Position numbers and translations under genes: made by a program. From Planctomycetaceae bacterium (GTDB lineage Bacteria > Planctomycetota > Planctomycetia > Pirellulales > UBA1268), in contig CANGIH010000161.1 in NCBI GenBank assembly GCA_947453875.1, positions 1-6,211 of the forward strand: a stretch of 6,211 bases of DNA, in the 5' to 3' direction. The notes below the pieces were generated by a model. The model was not told where the DNA came from, made no database searches, and worked only from the letters and a program-made list of their open reading frames with translations. Below, piece by piece: positions 1 to 6,195 of this stretch (positions within the stretch are counted from its first letter, which is position 1; each line of letters opens with the position of its first letter).

Positions 1-1170
1 ATGAGCGCGGCGGCAGCGTCACCCGATCCCGGCAACCTCTACGTGATCACGAGTTTCGATTGCGCTCGGATCGATCACGACACCCTTGCCCGCATCCCCT
101 GGCTCTACGTGATCGTCGACGAGGGGCACACGATCAAGAATCCCGACGCCAAACGCTCCAAGGCGATCAAGACGATCCCCGCCCGGCACAAGCTCGCCCT
201 CACCGGGACGCCGATCCAGAACAAACTCGAGGAGCTCTGGTCGCTCTTCGATTTCGCCATGCCCGGCTTCCTCGACTCACGTGCCGCCTTCCGCCGTCGC
301 TACACCGTCAACAATCGGGTCGACTGGCCCGCCGTCAACGAGCAGCTCATTCCCCGCATCCGGCCATTTGTCCTCCGGCGGCTGAAGAGCGCCGTCGCCA
401 GGGATCTCCCCGAGAAGATCGTCATCGAGCGGCAGGTGCCCCTTACGCCCCCCCAGGTCGTGCTTTACAACGCCGTCCGCGACAGTGCGGAGTTCCGCGC
501 GATGCGCGAGGCGGTCGAGAAAAACGGCGTCGCCCGCTCCCAGACCCACATCTTCGCGGCGCTGACGAAGCTCCAGAACATCTGCAACCATCCGCGGTTT
601 GAAACGGGACTCCCCCATCCCCGCAGCGCCCTGCCGGCCGATTCCGGCAAGCTCGATCATCTCCAGGAGCTCATCGAGGAGGTCGTCGATGGCGGCCACA
701 GGGCGCTCGTCTTCTCGCAGAGCACGCGGGTCCTCGATCTGCTCGCCCACTGGTTTGGCCAGTGGGGGGTGAGGTCGCTGCGGATCGATGGCAGTACCCC
801 AGCGCTCGATCGCGTCAAGCTCGCCGACACCTTCAACGCCGACGCCTCGATGCACACCTTCCTGCTTTCGACGCGGGCCGCCGGCACGGGGCTCAATCTC
901 GTCGGTGCCGACACCGTGATCTTCTACGATCACGACTGGAATCCGGCCAACGACGCCCAGGCGATGGACCGGGCCTATCGGATCGGCCAGACCCGGAATG
1001 TCACCGTCTACAAGCTCGTCTCCCGCGGCACACTCGAGGAAAAGATCCTGGCGAGGCAGAGTGAAAAACTTTTCCTCGCAGAGGGGGTGATCGGGGCCGA
1101 TGCGGGGGGCTTCAAGGATCTCTCCCGCGAAGAGCTCCTCGACCTGTTCACGCTCGACGGCGAGGCGTGA
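1..1170 (+). CDS. Snf2-family DNA-dependent ATPase/helicase, C-terminal part (5' end probably cut off by the window)
   Basis: The 389 visible residues form most of a Snf2 (SF2) ATPase motor, the type that moves along double-stranded DNA using ATP to shift bound proteins. Seen in order: a segment typical of the stretch before motif II (YVITSF, about 14-19); motif II as DEGH at 40-43, followed by TIKNP; motif III LTGTPIQN at 67-74, followed by ELWSLFDF; FVLRRLKS at 123-130; the second RecA lobe from about 215, with ALVFSQ at 235-240, RIDGST at 261-266, motif V STRAAGTGLNL at 290-300 and motif VI QAMDRAYRIGQ at 320-330 with arginines 324 and 327; and a GTLEEKI brace at 343-349. Motif I (Walker A) and motif Ia are absent, so the Met at base 1 is probably internal and the gene starts outside the window. 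A truncated gene is possible but less likely. DEGH with these flanks resembles Mot1/BTAF1 and ERCC6 more than the usual DEAH/DEAQ bacterial forms. The stop is TGA at 1168-1170, and the neighbouring gene is convergent. The family is secure; the cellular role is unknown. Confidence 0.93.
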   Translation: MSAAAASPDPGNLYVITSFDCARIDHDTLARIPWLYVIVDEGHTIKNPDAKRSKAIKTIPARHKLALTGTPIQNKLEELWSLFDFAMPGFLDSRAAFRRRYTVNNRVDWPAVNEQLIPRIRPFVLRRLKSAVARDLPEKIVIERQVPLTPPQVVLYNAVRDSAEFRAMREAVEKNGVARSQTHIFAALTKLQNICNHPRFETGLPHPRSALPADSGKLDHLQELIEEVVDGGHRALVFSQSTRVLDLLAHWFGQWGVRSLRIDGSTPALDRVKLADTFNADASMHTFLLSTRAAGTGLNLVGADTVIFYDHDWNPANDAQAMDRAYRIGQTRNVTVYKLVSRGTLEEKILARQSEKLFLAEGVIGADAGGFKDLSREELLDLFTLDGEA

Positions 1171-1177
1171 GCTTCGG

Positions 1178-1196
1178 CGCCACCTCCGTCGTGGCG
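1178..1196. terminator. Possible bidirectional terminator hairpin between convergent genes
   Basis: The arms CGCCAC (1178-1183) and GTGGCG (1191-1196) pair perfectly around a 7-base loop. The hairpin lies in the 40-base gap between the stop of the Snf2 gene (1170) and the stop of the DUF1501 gene (1211), where a shared terminator would be expected. There is no T-run on either side, so it is not a canonical intrinsic terminator. A 6-bp stem in GC-rich DNA can also arise by chance. Confidence 0.3.
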
Positions 1197-1210
1197 ACGA
1201 TGGTGGGCGA

Positions 1211-2623
1211 TCAGGTGAGGATGTCGCGGACGACCGTGCCGGAGACGTCGGTGAGCCGGTAGTCGCGGCCAGCGTGGCGATAGGTGAGCCGCTCGTGGTC
1301 GAGCCCGAGAAGGTGGAGGACCGTTGCATGGAGGTCGTGGACGTGGACACGCCCCTCGATCGCATCCCAGCCGAATTCGTCGGTCGCCCCGTGGATCATC
1401 CCGCCACGCACGCCTCCCCCAGCGAGCCACATCGTGAAGCCGTAGGGATGATGGTCGCGGCCGTCGGCATTCCCCTCCCGCGCCGGCGTTCGCCCAAACT
1501 CCCCCCCCCAGATCACGAGCGTGTCGTCGAGCAGGCCGCGAGCCTCGAGATCGGAAAGCAGGCCTGCCACCGGGAGATCCGTGGCGAGGGCGTTCTTCTC
1601 ATGCCCCCCCTTGAGATCGGAATGCTGATCCCAGGGCTGGAAGCCGCCGGTGGTGTGGTAAAGCTGCACAAACCTCACGCCGCGTTCCACGAGCCGTCGG
1701 GCGAGGAGGCACTGCCTGCCAAACACGCCGGTGGCCGGTTCGTCGAGCCCGTAGAGTCGACGTGTGGCCTGGGTCTCGCCCGTGAGATCAAAGGCCTCGG
1801 GGGCCTCCGCCTGCATCCGGTAGGCGAGTTCGAAGGCAGCGATCCGGGCAGCCAGTCGACCGTCGTCGCCGCGGCTGGCGCGATGAAGCTCGTTGAAGCG
1901 GGCGAGGGTGTCGAGATCGCGACGCTGCTGCACCGGGCTGACCCGCGTGTTGGCAAGATTGCGGATCGGCTTGTCGAGATCGGAGACGAATGTTCCCTGG
2001 TGGGCGGCCGGGAGGAAGCTCGCCCCATACTGGCGGGTCCCCTCGATGAGCGGCCCCGGCCCGATCGCCATGAAACCGGGGAGATTCTCATTCTCCGACC
2101 CGAGGCCGTAGGTCACCCAGGAACCGAGGCTCGGCCGTGAAAAGACCCGCTCGCCCGTATTCATCAGCAGGCAACCGCCCGGGTGGTTCGGATCATCGGT
2201 GACCATGGAACGAATCACGCACAGCCGGTCGACCTGTCTGGCGGTGTGGGGGAAAAGCTCGCTGACATCGATTCCCGACTCTCCGTGGCGGGCAAATTTC
2301 CAGGGGGAGGCCAGGAGCGTGCGCTGCTGGCCGAGGTACGCCTTGGGCGCCGGCTTGCCGTCGTCGAGGACGAGTCTCGGCTTGGGGTCGAACGTGTCGA
2401 CCTGCGAAGGACCTCCCGGCATGAACAGGAAGATCACACGCTTGGCCCGCGGCTCGAAATGAGGAGGACGCGGCGCGAGGGGATTGGTCACCGGGCCGTC
2501 GCCGGCAAGGGACTGTGCCGAGCCCTGCTCGAGCAGGGCGGCGAGCGCAACACCACCGAATCCGGCACCGCAGTGGCGAAGGAGATCACGGCGGGTGTGA
2601 ACGACGGGCTGGTTAGTCGACAT
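1211..2623 (-). CDS. DUF1501 family protein with twin-arginine signal
   Basis: This is a complete 470-aa protein of the DUF1501 family, common in planctomycetes and thought to share the alkaline phosphatase/sulfatase-like fold. No reaction is established. The N-terminus reads HTRRDLLRHCG (9-19) and then a hydrophobic stretch GFGGVALAALL (21-31), which is a twin-arginine (Tat) export signal, so folded export to the periplasm is expected. Family landmarks are FLFMPGGPSQVDTFDPKP (65-82), VIRSM (136-140), WDQH (331-334), IWGGEFGRTP (371-380), GRDHHPYGF (388-396) and HVHDLHATVLHLLGLDH (427-443). The conserved Asp/His/Glu residues in these blocks could bind metal, by analogy with alkaline phosphatase-like enzymes. 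The ATG at 2623 is chosen because it places the Tat motif correctly; longer reading in this frame runs antiphase through the upstream gene. The start overlaps the end of the DUF1553 gene by 11 bases with no strong Shine-Dalgarno sequence, which suggests translational coupling. It ends in TGA at 1211-1213. Confidence 0.93.
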   Translation of the reverse strand: MSTNQPVVHTRRDLLRHCGAGFGGVALAALLEQGSAQSLAGDGPVTNPLAPRPPHFEPRAKRVIFLFMPGGPSQVDTFDPKPRLVLDDGKPAPKAYLGQQRTLLASPWKFARHGESGIDVSELFPHTARQVDRLCVIRSMVTDDPNHPGGCLLMNTGERVFSRPSLGSWVTYGLGSENENLPGFMAIGPGPLIEGTRQYGASFLPAAHQGTFVSDLDKPIRNLANTRVSPVQQRRDLDTLARFNELHRASRGDDGRLAARIAAFELAYRMQAEAPEAFDLTGETQATRRLYGLDEPATGVFGRQCLLARRLVERGVRFVQLYHTTGGFQPWDQHSDLKGGHEKNALATDLPVAGLLSDLEARGLLDDTLVIWGGEFGRTPAREGNADGRDHHPYGFTMWLAGGGVRGGMIHGATDEFGWDAIEGRVHVHDLHATVLHLLGLDHERLTYRHAGRDYRLTDVSGTVVRDILT

Positions 2624-4025
2624 GGATGAACTCGTTGCTGCACAACAGCAGATGGCACAGACGCGACCACCCGTCCTTGCCGGAATCGGCCAGAAAACGC
2701 TCGGCGATCGCCGCTTCCACGTCGGTCGGCGCCCGTCCAAAAAGAAGCTCGTGGAGCCGCTCGAGCCTCGCGCGGGCATCCCCTTCAGGCCGATCGGTGG
2801 CGATGCGGTCCGCGAGCGACTCGGCGAGGTCGAGGACAAACGGATCGTTGAGGAGAAAGAGGGCCTGGGGCGCGACGGTCGAGGTCTTCCGTGCCTCCAC
2901 AATCGCCGCACAGTTGGCGCCGTCGAAGAGCGGGCCGAAGTCGGCCGTTTTCGCTCCGGTTCGCGTGGCCATGATGTAAAGGCTCCTCCGCGGCGTGGCC
3001 AGATCGATGAACGCCGGCCCCCCCGGCGTGGTGTCGAGCCGGCCGGAGACGGCGAGCATCGCGTCGCGGATCGCCTCCGCCTCCAACCGCTGCCGCGGCA
3101 TCCGCGACAGCAGTCGATTCCCGGGATCGACGGCAAGCGAAGCCGCACCGGCCGCACTCCCCTGCCGGTAGGTGCTCGAGCGCATCAGGAGCCGGTGCAT
3201 CGCCTTCACGGACCACCCCGAGGCGATGAATCGACTGGCGAGGTGATCGAGGAGCGCCGGATGGCTCGGCCGCTCTCCCCGGAGGCCGAACCCCCCCTCG
3301 GCAGGCACGATCCCCTCACCGAAATGATGCTGCCAGAGGCGATTGACCATCACACGCGCCGTCAGCGGGTGGGAGGGGCTTGCCAGCCACGCCGCCAGTT
3401 CGCGGCGTCCGCTCCCGGCGCTGATGCTCAACGGTTGGTCACCGACGAGCACCCGTGGAAATCCACGTGGCACGACATGGCCGCGATTGGCGGGATTCCC
3501 CCTGATGAACACCGCGGCATCCTGAAAGCCCTCGTGCCGCGTGCCCGGCACGCCGCCATCCTGCACGACGACCGCGCGTGGAATCTCCACCGGAGTCTTC
3601 TGTTGCAGCGAGTCTTGTTCGGCACGGAGACAGTCGATCCGCTTCCTCGCCGTCTCCCCGAGCCAGGCGTCCCGATCACCGGCGGATCGCGCGAAAGGGC
3701 TTTGCGATCCGGTCAGCAGATCGAAGCCCGTTTCCTCAATCGATTCCGCGGCGACCGCAGTCTCGTCGAGCCACCGAGCGCGAAACTCCGCCTCGATCAG
3801 GCCGCGCGTCGCATCGTCGATCGCCCCGGCCACGACGCGCAGTTCGGCGAGGTCGCCGCGGAACGACGGCCCGCCGCCCGAGCCCGCCCCGCCGATATTC
3901 AGCGAGCGGACATCGGGGGCTGACGACACCGACGCGATGGCGGTGCTCGATCCTGCCAGCTCGCCGTCGCGGTAGAGCTTCGTGCCACCGGGGCCCCAGG
4001 TGAGCGTCACAAGCTGAAAGGCCAC
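2613..4025 (-). CDS. DUF1553 (PSD1) half of a frameshifted PSCyt1-DUF1549-LamG-DUF1553 protein
   Basis: This is the 3' part of the gene that starts at 6148. The open frame is 470 codons from a GTG at 4025, but that GTG is unlikely to be a true start, because the homologous reading continues upstream in this frame to about 4100. Residues 1-86 finish a LamG/concanavalin-like beta-sandwich (VTLTWGPGGTKLYRDGELAG at 6-25, then LNIGG and a DLAELRVV strand). About 87-205 is a linker with a 'QDGGVPGT..GFQDAAVFIRGNP' region and RGFPRVL. About 207-455 is DUF1553: RRELAAWL (207-214), ARVMVNRLWQHHFGEGIV (223-240), ERPSHPALLDHLA (251-263), LMRSSTYRQ (280-288), RRSLYI (346-351), APQALFLLNDPFVL (385-398) and a terminal SNEFIHVD. 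This ending, just before TAA at 2613-2615, is typical of the family, so the C-terminus is complete. DUF1553 has no proven activity. If the frameshift is real, this half would be translated poorly or not at all, and would lack its export signal. Confidence 0.88.
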   Translation of the reverse strand: MAFQLVTLTWGPGGTKLYRDGELAGSSTAIASVSSAPDVRSLNIGGAGSGGGPSFRGDLAELRVVAGAIDDATRGLIEAEFRARWLDETAVAAESIEETGFDLLTGSQSPFARSAGDRDAWLGETARKRIDCLRAEQDSLQQKTPVEIPRAVVVQDGGVPGTRHEGFQDAAVFIRGNPANRGHVVPRGFPRVLVGDQPLSISAGSGRRELAAWLASPSHPLTARVMVNRLWQHHFGEGIVPAEGGFGLRGERPSHPALLDHLASRFIASGWSVKAMHRLLMRSSTYRQGSAAGAASLAVDPGNRLLSRMPRQRLEAEAIRDAMLAVSGRLDTTPGGPAFIDLATPRRSLYIMATRTGAKTADFGPLFDGANCAAIVEARKTSTVAPQALFLLNDPFVLDLAESLADRIATDRPEGDARARLERLHELLFGRAPTDVEAAIAERFLADSGKDGWSRLCHLLLCSNEFIHVD

Positions 4026-6148
4026 GGGCTCTGCAACGGGGCCGACGACGATGTCGCCGTTGCCGCTTCCCCGGCGGAAGATGGCGTGAAGGGCCCCGCC
4101 TTCTCGGCGATCAGGCCGACTCCATGCTGACCGACGGCCGCATCCTCCCAGCCGAGGAGACGTTGTCCTGCCCCGGCATCGTCTGCCGCGCGAAAGAGCA
4201 CGGTGAGCGCGCCGGTCGCCGGGACCGCTCGGCCTGCCGCGAGGAGCGATCCGCCATCGAAGCGCACAACCTGCCGCTCCCGACCGCCGATGACGGTCGT
4301 GGCGAGGGTCGGCGCGGCGTGATCGGTCACCGGCATCGCATCGTCGGCAAGCCCGTCTCGGTCGGGCCAGACGCTGATTCTGCCGGCCGGATCGACGACG
4401 AAACCGGGATCATCGGCCCGGAATCGGAAAACGTCAGCAACGAGACTCGCCCGTCGGGCCGGATCGGTCCGTTGGGCCTCACGCTTGGCCCCCTCGGCGG
4501 CGAGGTGCTCTGCCAAGTCGGCCACCAGCCGCACCGCGGCCGACCGGTCGGCCGCGGCCGCGAGCGCTGCCAAGGGCTTCGGCGGGGCCGCGAGGAGGGC
4601 GAGCCACCTCTCGAGCGTCTGGCCGTCCAATTGGCGTGCGGCAGCCACGTCGGCGATCGCCGCGGCCGTCACCGGTTTATCGGCCAACGACGCATGGCGG
4701 AGATCCCAGGCGGCGAGACCATAGCGGGCCGAGTCCGACACCACGATCGCTTCGAGCGTCAGGCGGTGTTCCCGGTCGCGGGCGGTGCCGATCAGCCCGA
4801 AGAGCAACGCGAGTCGTTTTCGGTCTGCCTCGGCCCTTGCCTCGATCGCCGCCACTTCGGCGGCCGGCAGGAGTGGCACGCGGATCAGCGGCGTGTTTCC
4901 CTTGACTGGCCCCGGGATGACCCGCGTGCTGAAAAAAATGCCAGCCAGGGCGTGGTAGTCGTCGGAGGAGACCGGGTCGAACTTGTGGTCGTGGCAGCGG
5001 GCACAGGCGAGAGAAAGACCGAGAAACGTCCGGCCGATGACGTCGATCTGATCGTTGACGCAATCGGCGATCATCCGCTCCTTGTCGACATCCCCCGGGA
5101 CGAAGTCGGCGATCGCGAGAAACCCGGTCGCCACGAGGGCATCGGCATCGATCCGCGCTGGGTCCTCCGGCTGGAGCAGATCGCCGGCGATCTGCCGGGA
5201 GAGGAACTCGGTGTAGGGGAGATCGCGATTGAAGGCGTCGACCACCCAGTCGCGGTAGCGCCAGGCCTCGCGAAAGTCACTTTCAGGAGGCAACTGGATG
5301 AGATCGCGGGCGTCAGCGTAACGGACAAGATCGAGCCAGTGCCTCCCCCAGCGCTCGCCATAGCGCGGCGACGCGAGCAACCGCTCGATCAGGTTCTCAA
5401 ACGCCTCGGGAGATTCGTCGGCGAGAAATGCTGCAGTCTCGTCGGGCGTCGGCGGGAGGCCGGTGAGATCGAACGTTGCCCGGCGGAGCAGCGTTCGCTT
5501 GTCGGCAGGCTCTGGCGGGCTCAGGCCCGCTGCCTCGAGGCCGGCGAGGATGAAACGGTCGATCGGCCCCCGCGGCCATGCTTCGTCGGTGACCTCCGGC
5601 GGCGCTTCGTCTCGCACCGGCTGGAAGGCCCAGTGGGCCCGGTCCCCCTCCGTGATCATGCGCGGCGACTGCCGCGTGGCCGCCGGCCCGCCGGCCCCCT
5701 CTCCCTCGGGCCAGTTCGCTCCCTGCCTCACCCACTCGACGAGGCTCGCGATCTCATCCGCCGAGAGTTTCCCGTCGGGGGGCATCTGCACCCGATCATC
5801 GCCATACCCCACCGCCGCGATCAAGAAGCTTTCCTCCGGCCTGCCTGGCGCGATCGCCGGGCCGCTGTCACCTCCGGCGCGAAGGCCGGCCGCCGAGACC
5901 AGCGACAGGCCCCCCTTCGCGGTGGCATCGTCGTGGCATTCCCCGCAGCGGCTGGCAAGAAGACTCCGAACAGCGGCCGGGGAGGGGTCGACGCTCCCCT
6001 CTTCCGCCGGCACGGCGCGCGAGGCAACCGCGACGAGGGCGGCGACGAGCACGATGACTCGCGGGAGGGGGGATCGAACCATCGATGGGGCCTGGCGAGC
6101 GGAAGGACGGATACGCTTGCGGTGTGCATCGCCCGTGTGGTGACTCAC
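4007..6148 (-). CDS. PSCyt1-DUF1549 half of a frameshifted secreted planctomycete protein, ending inside the LamG-like domain
   Basis: The frame gives 713 aa, but only about the first 685 match the expected protein. Residues 23-48 look like a Sec signal: Met23, then hydrophobic VIVLVAALVAVA (31-42) and a likely cut after AVPA. PSCyt1 spans about 57-145, with heme-type CxxCH at 68-72 (CGECH) and a possible axial Met122 in QMPPDG. DUF1549 spans about 193-410, with FDLTGLPPTP (226-235), SPRYGERWGRHWLDLVRYADA (260-280) and a second CxxCH at 382-386 (CARCHDHKFDP). About 425-570 is an Ala-rich, probably helical linker, and from about 570 a LamG-like fold begins. After about Lys683 the frame drifts into low-complexity Ala/Ser and stops at TGA 4007-4009, while the missing sequence continues in the other frame. 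The start is either GTG at 6148 or, as likely, ATG at 6082, which gives a shorter signal peptide; neither has a well-placed Shine-Dalgarno sequence. Role inferred: secreted or periplasmic, possibly heme-binding, working with the downstream DUF1501 protein. Confidence 0.88.
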   Translation of the reverse strand: MSHHTGDAHRKRIRPSARQAPSMVRSPLPRVIVLVAALVAVASRAVPAEEGSVDPSPAAVRSLLASRCGECHDDATAKGGLSLVSAAGLRAGGDSGPAIAPGRPEESFLIAAVGYGDDRVQMPPDGKLSADEIASLVEWVRQGANWPEGEGAGGPAATRQSPRMITEGDRAHWAFQPVRDEAPPEVTDEAWPRGPIDRFILAGLEAAGLSPPEPADKRTLLRRATFDLTGLPPTPDETAAFLADESPEAFENLIERLLASPRYGERWGRHWLDLVRYADARDLIQLPPESDFREAWRYRDWVVDAFNRDLPYTEFLSRQIAGDLLQPEDPARIDADALVATGFLAIADFVPGDVDKERMIADCVNDQIDVIGRTFLGLSLACARCHDHKFDPVSSDDYHALAGIFFSTRVIPGPVKGNTPLIRVPLLPAAEVAAIEARAEADRKRLALLFGLIGTARDREHRLTLEAIVVSDSARYGLAAWDLRHASLADKPVTAAAIADVAAARQLDGQTLERWLALLAAPPKPLAALAAAADRSAAVRLVADLAEHLAAEGAKREAQRTDPARRASLVADVFRFRADDPGFVVDPAGRISVWPDRDGLADDAMPVTDHAAPTLATTVIGGRERQVVRFDGGSLLAAGRAVPATGALTVLFRAADDAGAGQRLLGWEDAAVGQHGVGLIAEKAGPFTPSSAGEAATATSSSAPLQSPWPFSL
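4088..4103 (-). other. Frameshift site (apparent loss of one base) within the LamG-like domain
   Basis: Reading 5'->3' on the minus strand, the 713-codon frame is protein-like up to GVGLIAEK (676-683) and then fails. The adjacent frame reads GGALHAIFRRGSGNGDIVV and continues without a stop into FQLVTLTWGPGG. Adding one G in the GGCGGGGCCC run joins the two into one LamG-like strand pattern. The site also carries a small inverted repeat, GAAGG (4088-4092) and CCTTC (4099-4103). A sequencing or assembly error in a GC-rich run is the simplest cause, with a real inactivating mutation second. No canonical X-XXY-YYZ slippery heptamer is present in the proper phase. Confidence 0.85.
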
Positions 6149-6169
6149 GAGATCAGCGAAGTAGTTTAT

Positions 6170-6195
6170 CCTCCGGGCTGTTCGGCAGCCTCCGG
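6170..6195 (-). repeat. Inverted repeat flanked by direct repeats, upstream of the DUF1549 gene
   Basis: On the plus strand GGCTG (6176-6180) and CAGCC (6186-6190) can pair around the loop TTCGG. The 7-base sequence CCTCCGG occurs twice, at 6170-6176 and 6189-6195, overlapping the outer edges of the arms. The element lies 22 or more bases before the GTG at 6148, within the only non-coding upstream sequence visible (6149-6211). It could be an operator or a 5'-leader hairpin, or the end of a terminator for a gene beyond the window. It has no T-run. Short arms make chance plausible. Confidence 0.3.

Noticed and set aside
277..1365. 362-codon minus-strand open frame opposite the Snf2 gene
   Set aside because: It is antisense to strongly conserved Snf2 motifs, and its composition is that of a shadow frame.
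1100..2140. 346-codon plus-strand open frame running from the end of the Snf2 gene across the DUF1501 gene
   Set aside because: It overlaps the Snf2 C-terminus out of frame and is then antisense to DUF1501. It has no domain, signal or plausible start.
2624..3157. N-terminal extension of the DUF1501 frame upstream of 2623
   Set aside because: The extension lies out of frame inside the DUF1553 gene and is Arg/Ser-rich without homology. The Tat signal begins naturally at Met 2623.
2622..3923. 433-codon plus-strand open frame opposite the DUF1553 region
   Set aside because: It is antisense to a clear DUF1553 coding sequence. The translation is rich in Arg, Pro and Gly with no recognisable domain, as expected from the complement of high-GC codons.
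4010..4100. Programmed -1 ribosomal frameshift as the explanation for the split gene
   Set aside because: The run G-GGG-CCC does not fit a slippery heptamer with both codons re-pairing, and I know of no programmed recoding in this family. A lost base in a GC run is simpler.
6163..6191. Sigma-70-like promoter (TAAACT as -10, minus strand)
   Set aside because: The -10 match is partial, and no TTGACA-like box lies 16-18 bases upstream (the sequence there is AGGCTG).
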